From: UBA2970 sp965221075
Lineage (GTDB): Bacteria > Verrucomicrobiota > Verrucomicrobiia > Limisphaerales > AAA164-E04
Reading direction: 5' to 3'
DNA length: 64,000 bases
Assembly: GCA_965221075.1 (NCBI GenBank)
Contig: OZ244865.1
Span: 1,550,001 to 1,614,000 of the forward strand
Each line of letters begins with the position of its first letter. Within the stretch, counting starts at the first letter, position 1. The notes beneath the pieces were generated by a model that saw nothing but the letters and a program-made list of their open reading frames with translations, was not told where the DNA came from and did not search any database. Position numbers and translations under genes: made by a program. Positions 48,588-56,671 of this stretch are shown here, piece after piece.

Positions 48588-49499
48588 TTGGGAAGCGGCA
48601 GCCACAGGGACCTGATCGACACCCGGGTGGTCTCGCGCCTGATGGCGCAGACGCTCCACGCCCGCCGGGACATGGAGGGCAGCGTCTCGGGCCTGCACCG
48701 CAGCCCCCACCGGGGCTCCAGCGTGGAGTTCACCGAGTACCGCCAGTACGTCCCTGGAGACGACCTCAGGCGCCTGGACTGGCAGGTCCTGGCCCGCACC
48801 GACCGACTGTTCATCAAGGAGTTCGAGGCCGACACCAACCTGCGGGCCTACTTCGTTCTCGATCAGAGCGGCTCGATGAAGTACGGCAGCGGCCGGGGGA
48901 CCAAGATCGAGTACGCCCGCCGGCTGCTGGCCACCCTGGCCTGGCTGGTGATCCGGCAGGGCGACGCGGCCGGCCTGCTGGGCATGGCCCGGAGCACGGT
49001 GATGGACCTGCCTCCCCGGCGCAATCCCGCCCACCTGCAGCTGCTGCTCGACACCCTGGCCGATCTGAAGCCCGGAGGATCCACCGGGCTGCCGGAGGGG
49101 CTGCACGAGCTGGCGGAGCGGATCCGGCGCAGGGCCCTGGTGGTGCTCTTCTCCGACTGCTTCTGCGACGTGCAGTCGCTGATGGACGGGATCCGGCACC
49201 TGAGCTTCAACCGCCACGACGTGGCCCTCTTCCACATCCTCGATCCCCAGGAGATCCACTTCCGCTTCGACCGTCCCCTCCGCTTCACCGATCTGGAGGG
49301 CCACCACAGCCAGATCACCGAGCCCAGCCTGATCCGGGAGGAGTACCTGCGCCGGATCCGGGACTTTCTCCAGGCCCTGCAGAAGGGATGCCGGGAGTTC
49401 GGGGTGGAGTACCGCAGGACGCTGCTGACCGACAACTACGAGACGGTGCTGGCCGACTTCCTGCTGGAGCGGGCCCGCCAGGCGGCTCCGGGCCGATGA
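48588..49499 (+). CDS. DUF58 domain protein
   Basis: A 303-residue cytoplasmic VWA-like protein of the DUF58 family, the usual MoxR partner. GLHRSPHRGSSVEFTEYRQYVPGDD (about residues 36-60) is the family signature and LDQSGSM (about 92) is a MIDAS metal site. Unlike longer DUF58 proteins it has no N-terminal membrane helices. The start is a TTG chosen because the conserved LIDTRVVSRL segment must be included; the ribosome site is poor. Confidence 0.88.
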   Translation: MGSGSHRDLIDTRVVSRLMAQTLHARRDMEGSVSGLHRSPHRGSSVEFTEYRQYVPGDDLRRLDWQVLARTDRLFIKEFEADTNLRAYFVLDQSGSMKYGSGRGTKIEYARRLLATLAWLVIRQGDAAGLLGMARSTVMDLPPRRNPAHLQLLLDTLADLKPGGSTGLPEGLHELAERIRRRALVVLFSDCFCDVQSLMDGIRHLSFNRHDVALFHILDPQEIHFRFDRPLRFTDLEGHHSQITEPSLIREEYLRRIRDFLQALQKGCREFGVEYRRTLLTDNYETVLADFLLERARQAAPGR

Positions 49500-49533
49500 G
49501 CGCGGGAGTCCAGCCGACGGGAGGGGAGTCCCG

Positions 49534-51525
49534 TTGACCTTCCTGCAGCCCTTCCTGCTCCTGGCCCTCCCGCTGGCCCTGGCGCCGGTGATCATCCACC
49601 TGCTCAACCGGCTGCGGCACCGGCCCCAGCCCTGGGGGGCCATGGACTTCCTGCTCGCGGCCACGCGCAGCTCGGTGGACCGGGCCCGGCTCAGGCAGTT
49701 CCTGATCCTGCTCTTCCGTGTGCTGGCGGTGCTGGCCCTGGTGCTGTTCCTCTCCCGGCCCTTCGCCGGAGGATGGATCGGCTGGGCGGTCTCGGCCGCC
49801 CCCGACGTGATCTTCCTGGTGGTGGACCGCTCGGCCAGCATGGAGCATGTCTCGGGGGGCGGCTCGCTCTCCCGGCGCGAGGAGGCCGTCCGCCTGATGG
49901 CGGCCTCGGCCCGCGAGTTCGAGGAGCGCAGCCACCTGGTACTGGTGGACTCGGCCACCCGGCAGCCGCAGACCCTGGCCGGCCTGGACCGCCTGGAGGA
50001 GCATCCCCTGGTGCAGGCCACCGACACCGCCGCCGACATTCCCTCCCTGCTCCAGGCGGCCCTCTCCTGGCTGCTCAAGAACCAGTCCGGCAACGCCGAG
50101 ATCTGGATCGGATCGGATCTGCAGTCCTCCAGCTGGGATCCCGATCCCGAGCGGTGGAGCCGGCTGATGGCCGACTACGCCGCGCTTCCCCAGAGCGTCC
50201 GCTTCCGGCTCTTCTCGATGACCGCGCCGGGCCGGCGCCAGGACCTCTCCCTGCGCCTGCTCGGCGATTCCCGGCGCCTGCGCCAGGGGAGCAGGGAGGC
50301 CTCCTTCACCCTGGAGACGCTCCGCTCCGGGCTCGACGGCCAGGAGGCGCAGGGGGAGCTGATGCTCAACGGGGTGTCCACCCCCCTGCCGGTGGACTCC
50401 TCGGCGGCCAGCCACCGGTGGAACCACCTCGTCCCCATGGGCTCCCGCTCCGATTCCGGGTGGGGCTGCTTCCGCCTCTCCTCCGACGCCAACCTCCGCA
50501 ACAACACCGCCTACTTCGCCTACGGCCGCGGCGGCGATCCCAGGGCGGCGGTGGCGGGGCAGGACCCGCTGTCCTCCTCGGTCCTGCGCCTGGCCGCCTC
50601 CGACCTCTCGGGGGAGGAGCCGGAGGAGGCCCGGGCGCTGGCGCCCGGCCAGACCGGCTGGAGCGACTGCTCGCTCCTGATCTGGCAGCGCCGGCTGCCC
50701 GAGGACGGGACGGCGCTGGAGGAATTCGCCCGCCAGGGGGGATCGGTGCTGATCCTCCCGCCCGAGGAAGAGGACGCCTCCTCCCGCGCGCTAGGCGGGA
50801 TCCGCTGGGGCCCCCTGGAGAGCGCCCCCACGGGCGCCGCCTACCGGGTGGGGCGCTGGGACGGCCTGGACGGCCCCCTGGCCGACACCGACGAGGGGCT
50901 CTCCCTGCCCCTGGACAGGCTGGAGGTGGCCCGCCGCCGCTCCCTGGCCGCCAGCGGGGCGCAGGGGGAGCTCGTCCCGGTGGCCTCCTTCCAGGACGGG
51001 GCCCCCCTCCTGGCCCGCATGAACCTGGACCGGGGCTCCCTGTGGTTCCTGGCCACGCTGCCCCGCCTCTCGTGGTCCACCCTGGCCGAGGGGGACGTGC
51101 TGGTGCCCCTGGTCCAGCGCCTGCTGGAGTCGGGCGGACGCCGGCTGGAGAGCTCCCTCGGCATGGTGGCCGGGCAGTGGCCCCCTGGCGCCGGACCGGA
51201 GGGATGGGAGCCGGTCTCCGGCCGGCAGGGCGACGATCCCGCCCTCCATGCGGGGGTGTACCGGAATGGGGACCGCTGGCTTTCGGTCAACCGGCCCCAT
51301 GAAGAGGACGGCTCCGCCTTTCTGGAGGAAGCCCAGTTCCGCTCCCTCTTCGGCGAGCTGCCCCTCTCGCTCCAGGAGGAGAGCGGCGGGAGCAGGCGGC
51401 CCCTGGAGGGGGAGATCTGGCGCCTGTTCCTCTTCGGGATGCTGCTGTTCCTCCTGGGAGAGGCCTTCCTGAGCCTGCCCGCCCGGGCGGGCGTCGACCC
51501 CCTGGCGGCCAGGACGCCGGCATGA
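49534..51525 (+). CDS. BatA-like membrane protein with VWA domain
   Basis: A 663-residue inner-membrane protein. The N-terminus has two helices of the BatA N-terminal domain (FLLLALPLALAPVIIHLLNRLRHR and then FLILLFRVLAVLALVLFLSRPF). Next comes a VWA-like domain with DRSASM (MIDAS-type, about residue 99), then a long beta-rich periplasmic region and a final membrane helix (LFLFGMLLFLLGEAFL). It is typical of aerotolerance-operon-like clusters in PVC bacteria and Bacteroidota. The start is TTG with GGAGGGGAG upstream. It overlaps the next gene at ATGA. Confidence 0.85.
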   Translation: MTFLQPFLLLALPLALAPVIIHLLNRLRHRPQPWGAMDFLLAATRSSVDRARLRQFLILLFRVLAVLALVLFLSRPFAGGWIGWAVSAAPDVIFLVVDRSASMEHVSGGGSLSRREEAVRLMAASAREFEERSHLVLVDSATRQPQTLAGLDRLEEHPLVQATDTAADIPSLLQAALSWLLKNQSGNAEIWIGSDLQSSSWDPDPERWSRLMADYAALPQSVRFRLFSMTAPGRRQDLSLRLLGDSRRLRQGSREASFTLETLRSGLDGQEAQGELMLNGVSTPLPVDSSAASHRWNHLVPMGSRSDSGWGCFRLSSDANLRNNTAYFAYGRGGDPRAAVAGQDPLSSSVLRLAASDLSGEEPEEARALAPGQTGWSDCSLLIWQRRLPEDGTALEEFARQGGSVLILPPEEEDASSRALGGIRWGPLESAPTGAAYRVGRWDGLDGPLADTDEGLSLPLDRLEVARRRSLAASGAQGELVPVASFQDGAPLLARMNLDRGSLWFLATLPRLSWSTLAEGDVLVPLVQRLLESGGRRLESSLGMVAGQWPPGAGPEGWEPVSGRQGDDPALHAGVYRNGDRWLSVNRPHEEDGSAFLEEAQFRSLFGELPLSLQEESGGSRRPLEGEIWRLFLFGMLLFLLGEAFLSLPARAGVDPLAARTPA

Positions 51526-53702
51526 GCGGCTGGACCCTCGCCGCCTCCTTCTGGGTGTTCCTTCTGGGCCTGGCCGCCTGGCTGGGAGCCCTGATCCTCT
51601 CCTGGCAGCACTGGAAGCGGCGCGGGGGGCGCAGGGGGATCGGATGGCTGGAGGGCTGCCGGGCCCTGATCGCGACCTGCCTGCTCCTCACCTGGCTCAA
51701 GCCGGAGCGGATCAGCCGCGTCGAGCGCGTGGAGAAGCCGGCGGTGGTGGTCCTCTCCGACGCCTCGGGGAGCATGGACACCGTGGACCTGGCCCGCTCC
51801 AACCAGTGGCACAGCCGCAGGGACCGGATCGCCCAGCTGATGGAGGAGCGCTTCCTCCAGCCCCTGGAGGAGGGGGCCCGGGTGGAGATCAGGGAGTTCG
51901 CCGCGCCCGGAGGGGAAGGGGAGATCGAGGGAACCGACCTGGCCGCGGCCCTGGAGGAGGCGCTGCAGCAGCACGACCACCTCAAGGGAGTGATCCTGCT
52001 CTCGGACGGCGACTGGAACCTCGGGGTCTCCCCCCTGGGGGCCGCCACCCGCTTCCGGGACCGGGGCGTCCCGGTCTTCCCGGTGGCGATGGGGGCCGAG
52101 ACCGCGCTGCCCGACCTCGCCATTCTCGCCGCCGACGCCCCCTCCTACGGGCTGCTCGGGGAGCAGATCTCGATACCGGTGCGGCTGCGCAACGACTTTC
52201 CCGAGGAGGTGCGAGCCACCCTGCGGCTGATGGAGGGCGGAACCGAGCTGGAGGCGCGGGAGGTGGCCATTCCGGCCGGGAGCGAGCTGGGCGACGCGGT
52301 GGTCTGGGAGCCCCGGGAGACCGGCGAGCGCAAGCTGAGCCTCCAGCTGGATCCGCGATCCGACGAGTCGCTGAGGGACAACAACCGGCGGGAGTTCCTG
52401 ATCCGGATCCGCACGGAGGTGCTCAAGGTCCTGGTGGCCGACTCCCGCCCCCGCTGGGAGTACCGCTACCTGCGCAACGCCCTGGAGCGGGATCCGGGAG
52501 TCCTGCTGCACTGCATCCTCTTCCATCCTGGGCTGCCCATGGGCAGCGGACGCAGCTACCTCTCCTCCTTCCCCTCCACCCGGGAGGCGATCATGGAGTA
52601 CGACGTGGTCTTCCTGGGGGACGTGGGAGCGGCCCCCGGCCAGCTCGAGGAAGGGGATCTGGACCTGATCCGGGGCCTGGTGGAGCAGCAGGCGGCCGGC
52701 CTGGTGTTCCTCCCCGGCCGGCTGGGGAACCAGGCGAGCCTGCTGGAGGGCCCCCTCTCCGACCTCTACCCGGTGGCGCTGGACCCGGGCCGCAGCCGGG
52801 GAGTCTCCCTGCAGAACGAGTCCCGCCTGTCGCTCTCCAGGGAGGGGAGCCGCCACTGGCTGACGCGCTTCGACGCCGATGCCGGCCGCAACCAGGAGCT
52901 CTGGCAGCAGCTTCCCGGCTTCTTCTGGTCGGCGGCGGTGGAGCGGAGCCGCCCGGGCTCCCAGGTGCTGGCGGTGCACTCCTCGATCCGCAACTCCCGG
53001 GGGCGCATGCCCCTCCTGGTCACCCGGCCGGCGGGCGCGGGGAAGGTGCTCTTCATGGGCACCGACAGCGCCTGGCGCTGGCGGCGGGGGGTGGAGGACC
53101 GCTACCACTACCGCTTCTGGAGCCAGGTGGTCCGCTGGATGGCGCACCAGAGGCACCTCTCGCAGGAGGACGGGATCCGGATGACCTGGTCCCCGGAGGC
53201 CCCCGAGGCCGGCGAGAAGGTCTACCTGCAGGCCACGGTCGCCGATCCCTCCGGCTTTCCGGCCGAGAAGGGCAGGGTGGTGGCCGACATCGCCGGCCCC
53301 TCGGGGGGGACCGAGAGGATCGAGTTCGCCATGGAGCCCGGAGGGTGGGGGGTGTTCGCCGCCGCCTGGCAGCCCCGGGCGAGCGGGGACCACCGCATCG
53401 CGCTGCGCTCCGAGGCCAACGGCCGCAGCATGGAGACGACGGTCTCGGTGGAGGATCCGGCGCTGGAGGAGGTGGGGCGCCCGGTGCGGATGCGGGTGCT
53501 GCGCGAGATCGCCTCGATCACCGGGGGCCAGGTCTCCGGCGGGGGCGATCCCGCCCCGGCGGTGGCCGCCCTTCGGTCCCTGCCCGAGCCGGAGCCTCTC
53601 GAGGCGCGCTTCCGCCTCTGGTCCGATCCCTGGTGGGGGGGATTCCTGCTGGCGCTCCTGGCGGCCTACTGGGTGGGGCGCAAGTTCGCGGGGCTGGTGT
53701 GA
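51522..53702 (+). CDS. membrane VWA / glutamine amidotransferase-like protein
   Basis: A 726-residue membrane protein with two N-terminal helices (about 5-28 and 46-62), a VWA domain whose MIDAS is SDASGSMD (about residue 86) and a LLSDGDWNLG motif. A central class I amidotransferase-like fold (VLVADSRPRWEYRYLRNAL to ITGG region) lacks the catalytic triad, and one C-terminal helix closes the protein (about 705-720). It pairs with the preceding BatA-like protein as the membrane arm of the MoxR-DUF58 system. It overlaps the SCO gene at GTGA. Confidence 0.85.
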   Translation: MSGWTLAASFWVFLLGLAAWLGALILSWQHWKRRGGRRGIGWLEGCRALIATCLLLTWLKPERISRVERVEKPAVVVLSDASGSMDTVDLARSNQWHSRRDRIAQLMEERFLQPLEEGARVEIREFAAPGGEGEIEGTDLAAALEEALQQHDHLKGVILLSDGDWNLGVSPLGAATRFRDRGVPVFPVAMGAETALPDLAILAADAPSYGLLGEQISIPVRLRNDFPEEVRATLRLMEGGTELEAREVAIPAGSELGDAVVWEPRETGERKLSLQLDPRSDESLRDNNRREFLIRIRTEVLKVLVADSRPRWEYRYLRNALERDPGVLLHCILFHPGLPMGSGRSYLSSFPSTREAIMEYDVVFLGDVGAAPGQLEEGDLDLIRGLVEQQAAGLVFLPGRLGNQASLLEGPLSDLYPVALDPGRSRGVSLQNESRLSLSREGSRHWLTRFDADAGRNQELWQQLPGFFWSAAVERSRPGSQVLAVHSSIRNSRGRMPLLVTRPAGAGKVLFMGTDSAWRWRRGVEDRYHYRFWSQVVRWMAHQRHLSQEDGIRMTWSPEAPEAGEKVYLQATVADPSGFPAEKGRVVADIAGPSGGTERIEFAMEPGGWGVFAAAWQPRASGDHRIALRSEANGRSMETTVSVEDPALEEVGRPVRMRVLREIASITGGQVSGGGDPAPAVAALRSLPEPEPLEARFRLWSDPWWGGFLLALLAAYWVGRKFAGLV

Positions 53703-54649
53703 GGAGGCTCCTGCCCGTCCTCCCCCTGGCCGGAATCCTCCTCTGGGGATGCGGCGGTCCGGAGCCCGCCGCGGTGGATCCTGCCGCCGGGGTGGAGAGC
53801 TGGCCGGTCACGGGGCGGGTGGAGGCGGTGGAGTCGGAGGGGACCGTCCTGCGGGTCAGCCATCGGGAGATCGAGGGGTACATGCCGGCCATGACCATGC
53901 CCTTTGCAGTGGGCGAGGCGGCCATCCCGGTCCGGGCCCGCGAAGGGGACCTGGTGTCCTTCACCCTCCATGTGGCCGAGTCGTCCAGCTGGATCGACGG
54001 CATCGAGGTCGTCGGAAGAGCCGCCGGCGGCGCCGGCTCGGACGGCGGGAGCCCGCTCGCCCTGCTCGTGCCGGGCGACCCGCTTCCCCCCTGCTCCTTC
54101 GTCGACCAGTCCGGCCGGGCCGTCTCCCTGGAGGATCACCGGGGCAGCGTGCTGGCTCTCACCTTCATTTACACCCGATGCCCGCTGCCCGACTTCTGCC
54201 CCCGCATGTCGGTCCATTTCCAGATGGCCTGCCAGCTGCTCGAGCAGGAGGCGGACCTCCCCTCCTGGCGCCTCTTCTCCCTGAGCTTCGATCCCGAATT
54301 CGACACTCCCGAGGTCCTGCGCCGCTACTCGAGCGCCTTCTCCTGCGTTCCCGCCCGCTGGGACTTCCTGACCGGGGAGCGCGAAGAGATCGACGCCCTG
54401 GCCCGCCAGGTGGGCCTGAGCCTCTCCCGCACCGAGGGGAGCCTGGTGGACTGGGATCACAGCCTGCGCACCGTGATCGTCGATCCCGGCGGCCGCCTGC
54501 ACCGCGTCCTGATCGGCAACCAGTGGGAGCCCCGGGATCTGGCGGACGCCATGAAGGCGGCCTGGAAGTCCCCGCTATCCGCGGGAGATGGCGCCCCAGG
54601 GGCCGGTGACGGCCAGGGTGATGCCGGGATACATGATGTTTACGAATAG
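53699..54649 (+). CDS. SCO1/SenC-type copper lipoprotein with CusF-like domain
   Basis: A 316-residue lipoprotein; the lipobox is in GILLWGCGG (Cys about residue 19). Residues about 35-100 are a CusF-like copper-binding domain (GRVEAVES, EIEGYMPAMTMPFAV). Residues about 125-290 are a SCO/thioredoxin-like domain with the Cu-binding cysteines in TRCPLPDFCPRM (a Cys-x5-Cys spacing) and the His ligand in WDHSLRTVIVD. It should deliver copper to cytochrome oxidase or act as a periplasmic reductant. The GTG start overlaps the VWA gene's stop. Its last 75 bases overlap the convergent phoX gene. Confidence 0.9.
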   Translation: MRRLLPVLPLAGILLWGCGGPEPAAVDPAAGVESWPVTGRVEAVESEGTVLRVSHREIEGYMPAMTMPFAVGEAAIPVRAREGDLVSFTLHVAESSSWIDGIEVVGRAAGGAGSDGGSPLALLVPGDPLPPCSFVDQSGRAVSLEDHRGSVLALTFIYTRCPLPDFCPRMSVHFQMACQLLEQEADLPSWRLFSLSFDPEFDTPEVLRRYSSAFSCVPARWDFLTGEREEIDALARQVGLSLSRTEGSLVDWDHSLRTVIVDPGGRLHRVLIGNQWEPRDLADAMKAAWKSPLSAGDGAPGAGDGQGDAGIHDVYE

Positions 54650-55969
54650 GGTGGGGGAAGGGGAGGGGGAGAAGCACGCTCCGGCCAGCTCGGAGTTCCC
54701 GAAGTAGCTGTTGCGGGCCAGGGTGTAGATCCTTCCCTCGGGGGTGATGCCCCGCAGGTACTGGTCGTCCGCCCCGTCCTCGCAGAGGATGACGTCCCCC
54801 CAGGGAGCCACGGTGAGGTTGTCTCCGTACTGCAGCAGGTGGGTGTTGTTGGGCTCCAGGTACAGCGCGAGCCGGCCCGGACGATCGGCCTCCTCGGGCG
54901 TGCCCTCGTGCGGGCTGGGGCGGTAGTGGAACACCTGCCCCGAGCGGGCGATCCCGCCGCTGGTGCAGGCGAACCAGATGGTTCCCCGGCCGTGCCACAT
55001 CCCCTCTCCGCGTGCGAAGATGGCCGCTCCGGCCTTGTGGGCGTGCGTTCGCATCTTCCCCTCCAGATCCTCGACGTCCTCGATGCGCATCCACTCCACC
55101 TCCACCTCCTGCCCCAGGGGGAAGCGGGGGGCGCCGGTGTCGGGCCAGTTGCGCGTGTCGCAGCCCGCCTGGTCCCTGACCACCAGAGCCTCCAGCCGGC
55201 CGCCGCCCTTCAGGTTCCCCCACTCGTCGGGGATGTAGCGGGTGATCAGGCCGTCCTCCTGGTCCTCGGTCTGGTAGACGATGCTGGTGGCGGGATCGAC
55301 CGCGATCGCCTCGTGGTTGAAGCGGCCCATCGCCTTGAGGGGCACCGGATCGCAGAGCCTCCGGACGCTGGAGGCGGGAACCTCGAAGTTGTATCCGTGG
55401 TCCTTGCTGTGGGTGTCGTCGGCCTTGATCAGCGATTCCTCGCAGGAGATCCAGGAATTCCAGGGAGTGGGGCCTCCGGCGCAGTTCCGCTCGGTCCCGG
55501 CCAGGCTCAGGAAGTGGGACTCCACCTTCCTCTGGGAGAGGTTCCACACGAAGGTGGAGACGCCGCCCAGCGAGCGCCTCCCGTCCTTGCCCGGGTCGTA
55601 GAAGCGGTCCTCGGGAATGCTTCCGGCCATCTCGTTCCTGAGGCCGTAGGCGCCCACGAAGGTGTTGTCGTTGGTCAGCTCGTGGTTGCAGATCAGGGCC
55701 AACCGGCCGCCTCCCAGAGGGAAGGCCGCCATGCCGTCGGGCGCGCCCGGGGCCATCAGCCCGTCGCTCATGGGCGATCCGGTGCGGGACATGATCGAGT
55801 ACTCGAAGTTCTCGGGTAGATCGAGGATGCGGTGCGGGTCGGGCACCAGCGGGCCGTAGGCCTCGATCTCGCTCTGGTACGGCTGGGACCCCGCCAGCCG
55901 GCGCAGTCCGGCGAAGCCCGCGGCCACCGCGCCGGCGCCCAGGCAGAATTCCCTACGGGACAGCTTCAT
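54575..55969 (-). CDS. PhoX-family alkaline phosphatase (DUF839)
   Basis: A 464-residue Tat-exported protein with the twin-arginine leader SRREFCLGAGAVAAG. PhoX enzymes are monomeric calcium/iron phosphatases. Visible family blocks are ALICNHELTNDNTF, GGVSTFVWNL, NCAGGPTPWNSWISCEES, RFNHEAIAVDP (metal-binding His/Glu) and ILCEDGADDQYLRG. In other bacteria they release phosphate from esters under P limitation. It is transcribed away from the DUF1549/1553 operon; no Pho box was recognised upstream. Confidence 0.9.
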   Translation of the reverse strand: MKLSRREFCLGAGAVAAGFAGLRRLAGSQPYQSEIEAYGPLVPDPHRILDLPENFEYSIMSRTGSPMSDGLMAPGAPDGMAAFPLGGGRLALICNHELTNDNTFVGAYGLRNEMAGSIPEDRFYDPGKDGRRSLGGVSTFVWNLSQRKVESHFLSLAGTERNCAGGPTPWNSWISCEESLIKADDTHSKDHGYNFEVPASSVRRLCDPVPLKAMGRFNHEAIAVDPATSIVYQTEDQEDGLITRYIPDEWGNLKGGGRLEALVVRDQAGCDTRNWPDTGAPRFPLGQEVEVEWMRIEDVEDLEGKMRTHAHKAGAAIFARGEGMWHGRGTIWFACTSGGIARSGQVFHYRPSPHEGTPEEADRPGRLALYLEPNNTHLLQYGDNLTVAPWGDVILCEDGADDQYLRGITPEGRIYTLARNSYFGNSELAGACFSPSPSPTLFVNIMYPGITLAVTGPWGAISRG

Positions 55970-55981
55970 TGCTCCGAGGCG

Positions 55982-56010
55982 AGGATCCCAGCCTGGATGG
56001 GCTCCGTCAA
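55982..56010 (-). promoter_or_regulatory. probable phoX promoter
   Basis: On the minus strand, TTGACG, a 17-base spacer and GATCCT, 12 bases before the ATG. The -10 box is weak. Confidence 0.35.
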
Positions 56011-56117
56011 TCCCCCCGCTCCGATCGTTGCCGGATCGGCACAGAAGCGGCGCTTCCGGCGATCCCCCGCCTGCCGGTCCGGTCCCTGCGCCCCCGGATC
56101 GCCCCGCAGGCAGGGAA

Positions 56118-56143
56118 TCCGGCACGGGCATGCCCGTGCCGGA
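56118..56143. promoter_or_regulatory. 26-bp perfect palindrome
   Basis: The half-site is TCCGGCACGGGCA, exactly mirrored with no spacer. It lies about 150 bases from phoX and 530 from the divergent operon. It could be an operator for a dimeric regulator or a cruciform/hairpin; its perfect symmetry in a gene-free region argues for function. Confidence 0.5.
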
Positions 56144-56671
56144 ACGCCCAGCCTGCCGCCTTCGGGCCCGGATGTACCCCGCAGCTTCCAGGCAAGCATG
56201 CCGGGCCCTTGCCGGATCGACGTTCTTCCCAGGCTGTCCGGGATCCCTGGAGGCCGCGCCTCCGCGTCGGTCCGCAGGATCGGACGGCCCAGCGGATCGG
56301 CCCTGCAGGCGCTTCCGGGTCCTGGCGGTCCGCTTCGCTCGCACCTTCCTCCGCGGGGACCGCCGCTCAGAAGCCCGCTCCGGCTTCTCGTGGTGACGGC
56401 TCTCCTGGAAAAGACGCAGGGCGCCTGGAGCGGAGACGGCACCTCGCAGCGCTGATCCAGGCGGATCGCCTGCGATCCTGGGCGGCTGCAGCGTCCCCAT
56501 CGGGGAGCCTGGGAAAGCGCGGCGCACGACGGCCGGACGCCGTGCAGCTTCGGCGGCTCCACGGCAGGCGCGGTTCCGGCGCCTGGGCAGCCACCGGAGG
56601 GACGGCGGAGCAGCGGTGCGTAGGCTTGCGCGAAAGGGCGTCTCCAGGATACCGTGGACGCCGGAACTCCC

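Larger units (their letters stand above)
55970..56671. other. divergent gene-free region between phoX and the DUF1549/1553 gene
   Basis: About 0.7 kb with no convincing coding frame. It holds the phoX promoter at its left end and a 26-bp perfect palindrome in the middle. Confidence 0.5.
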
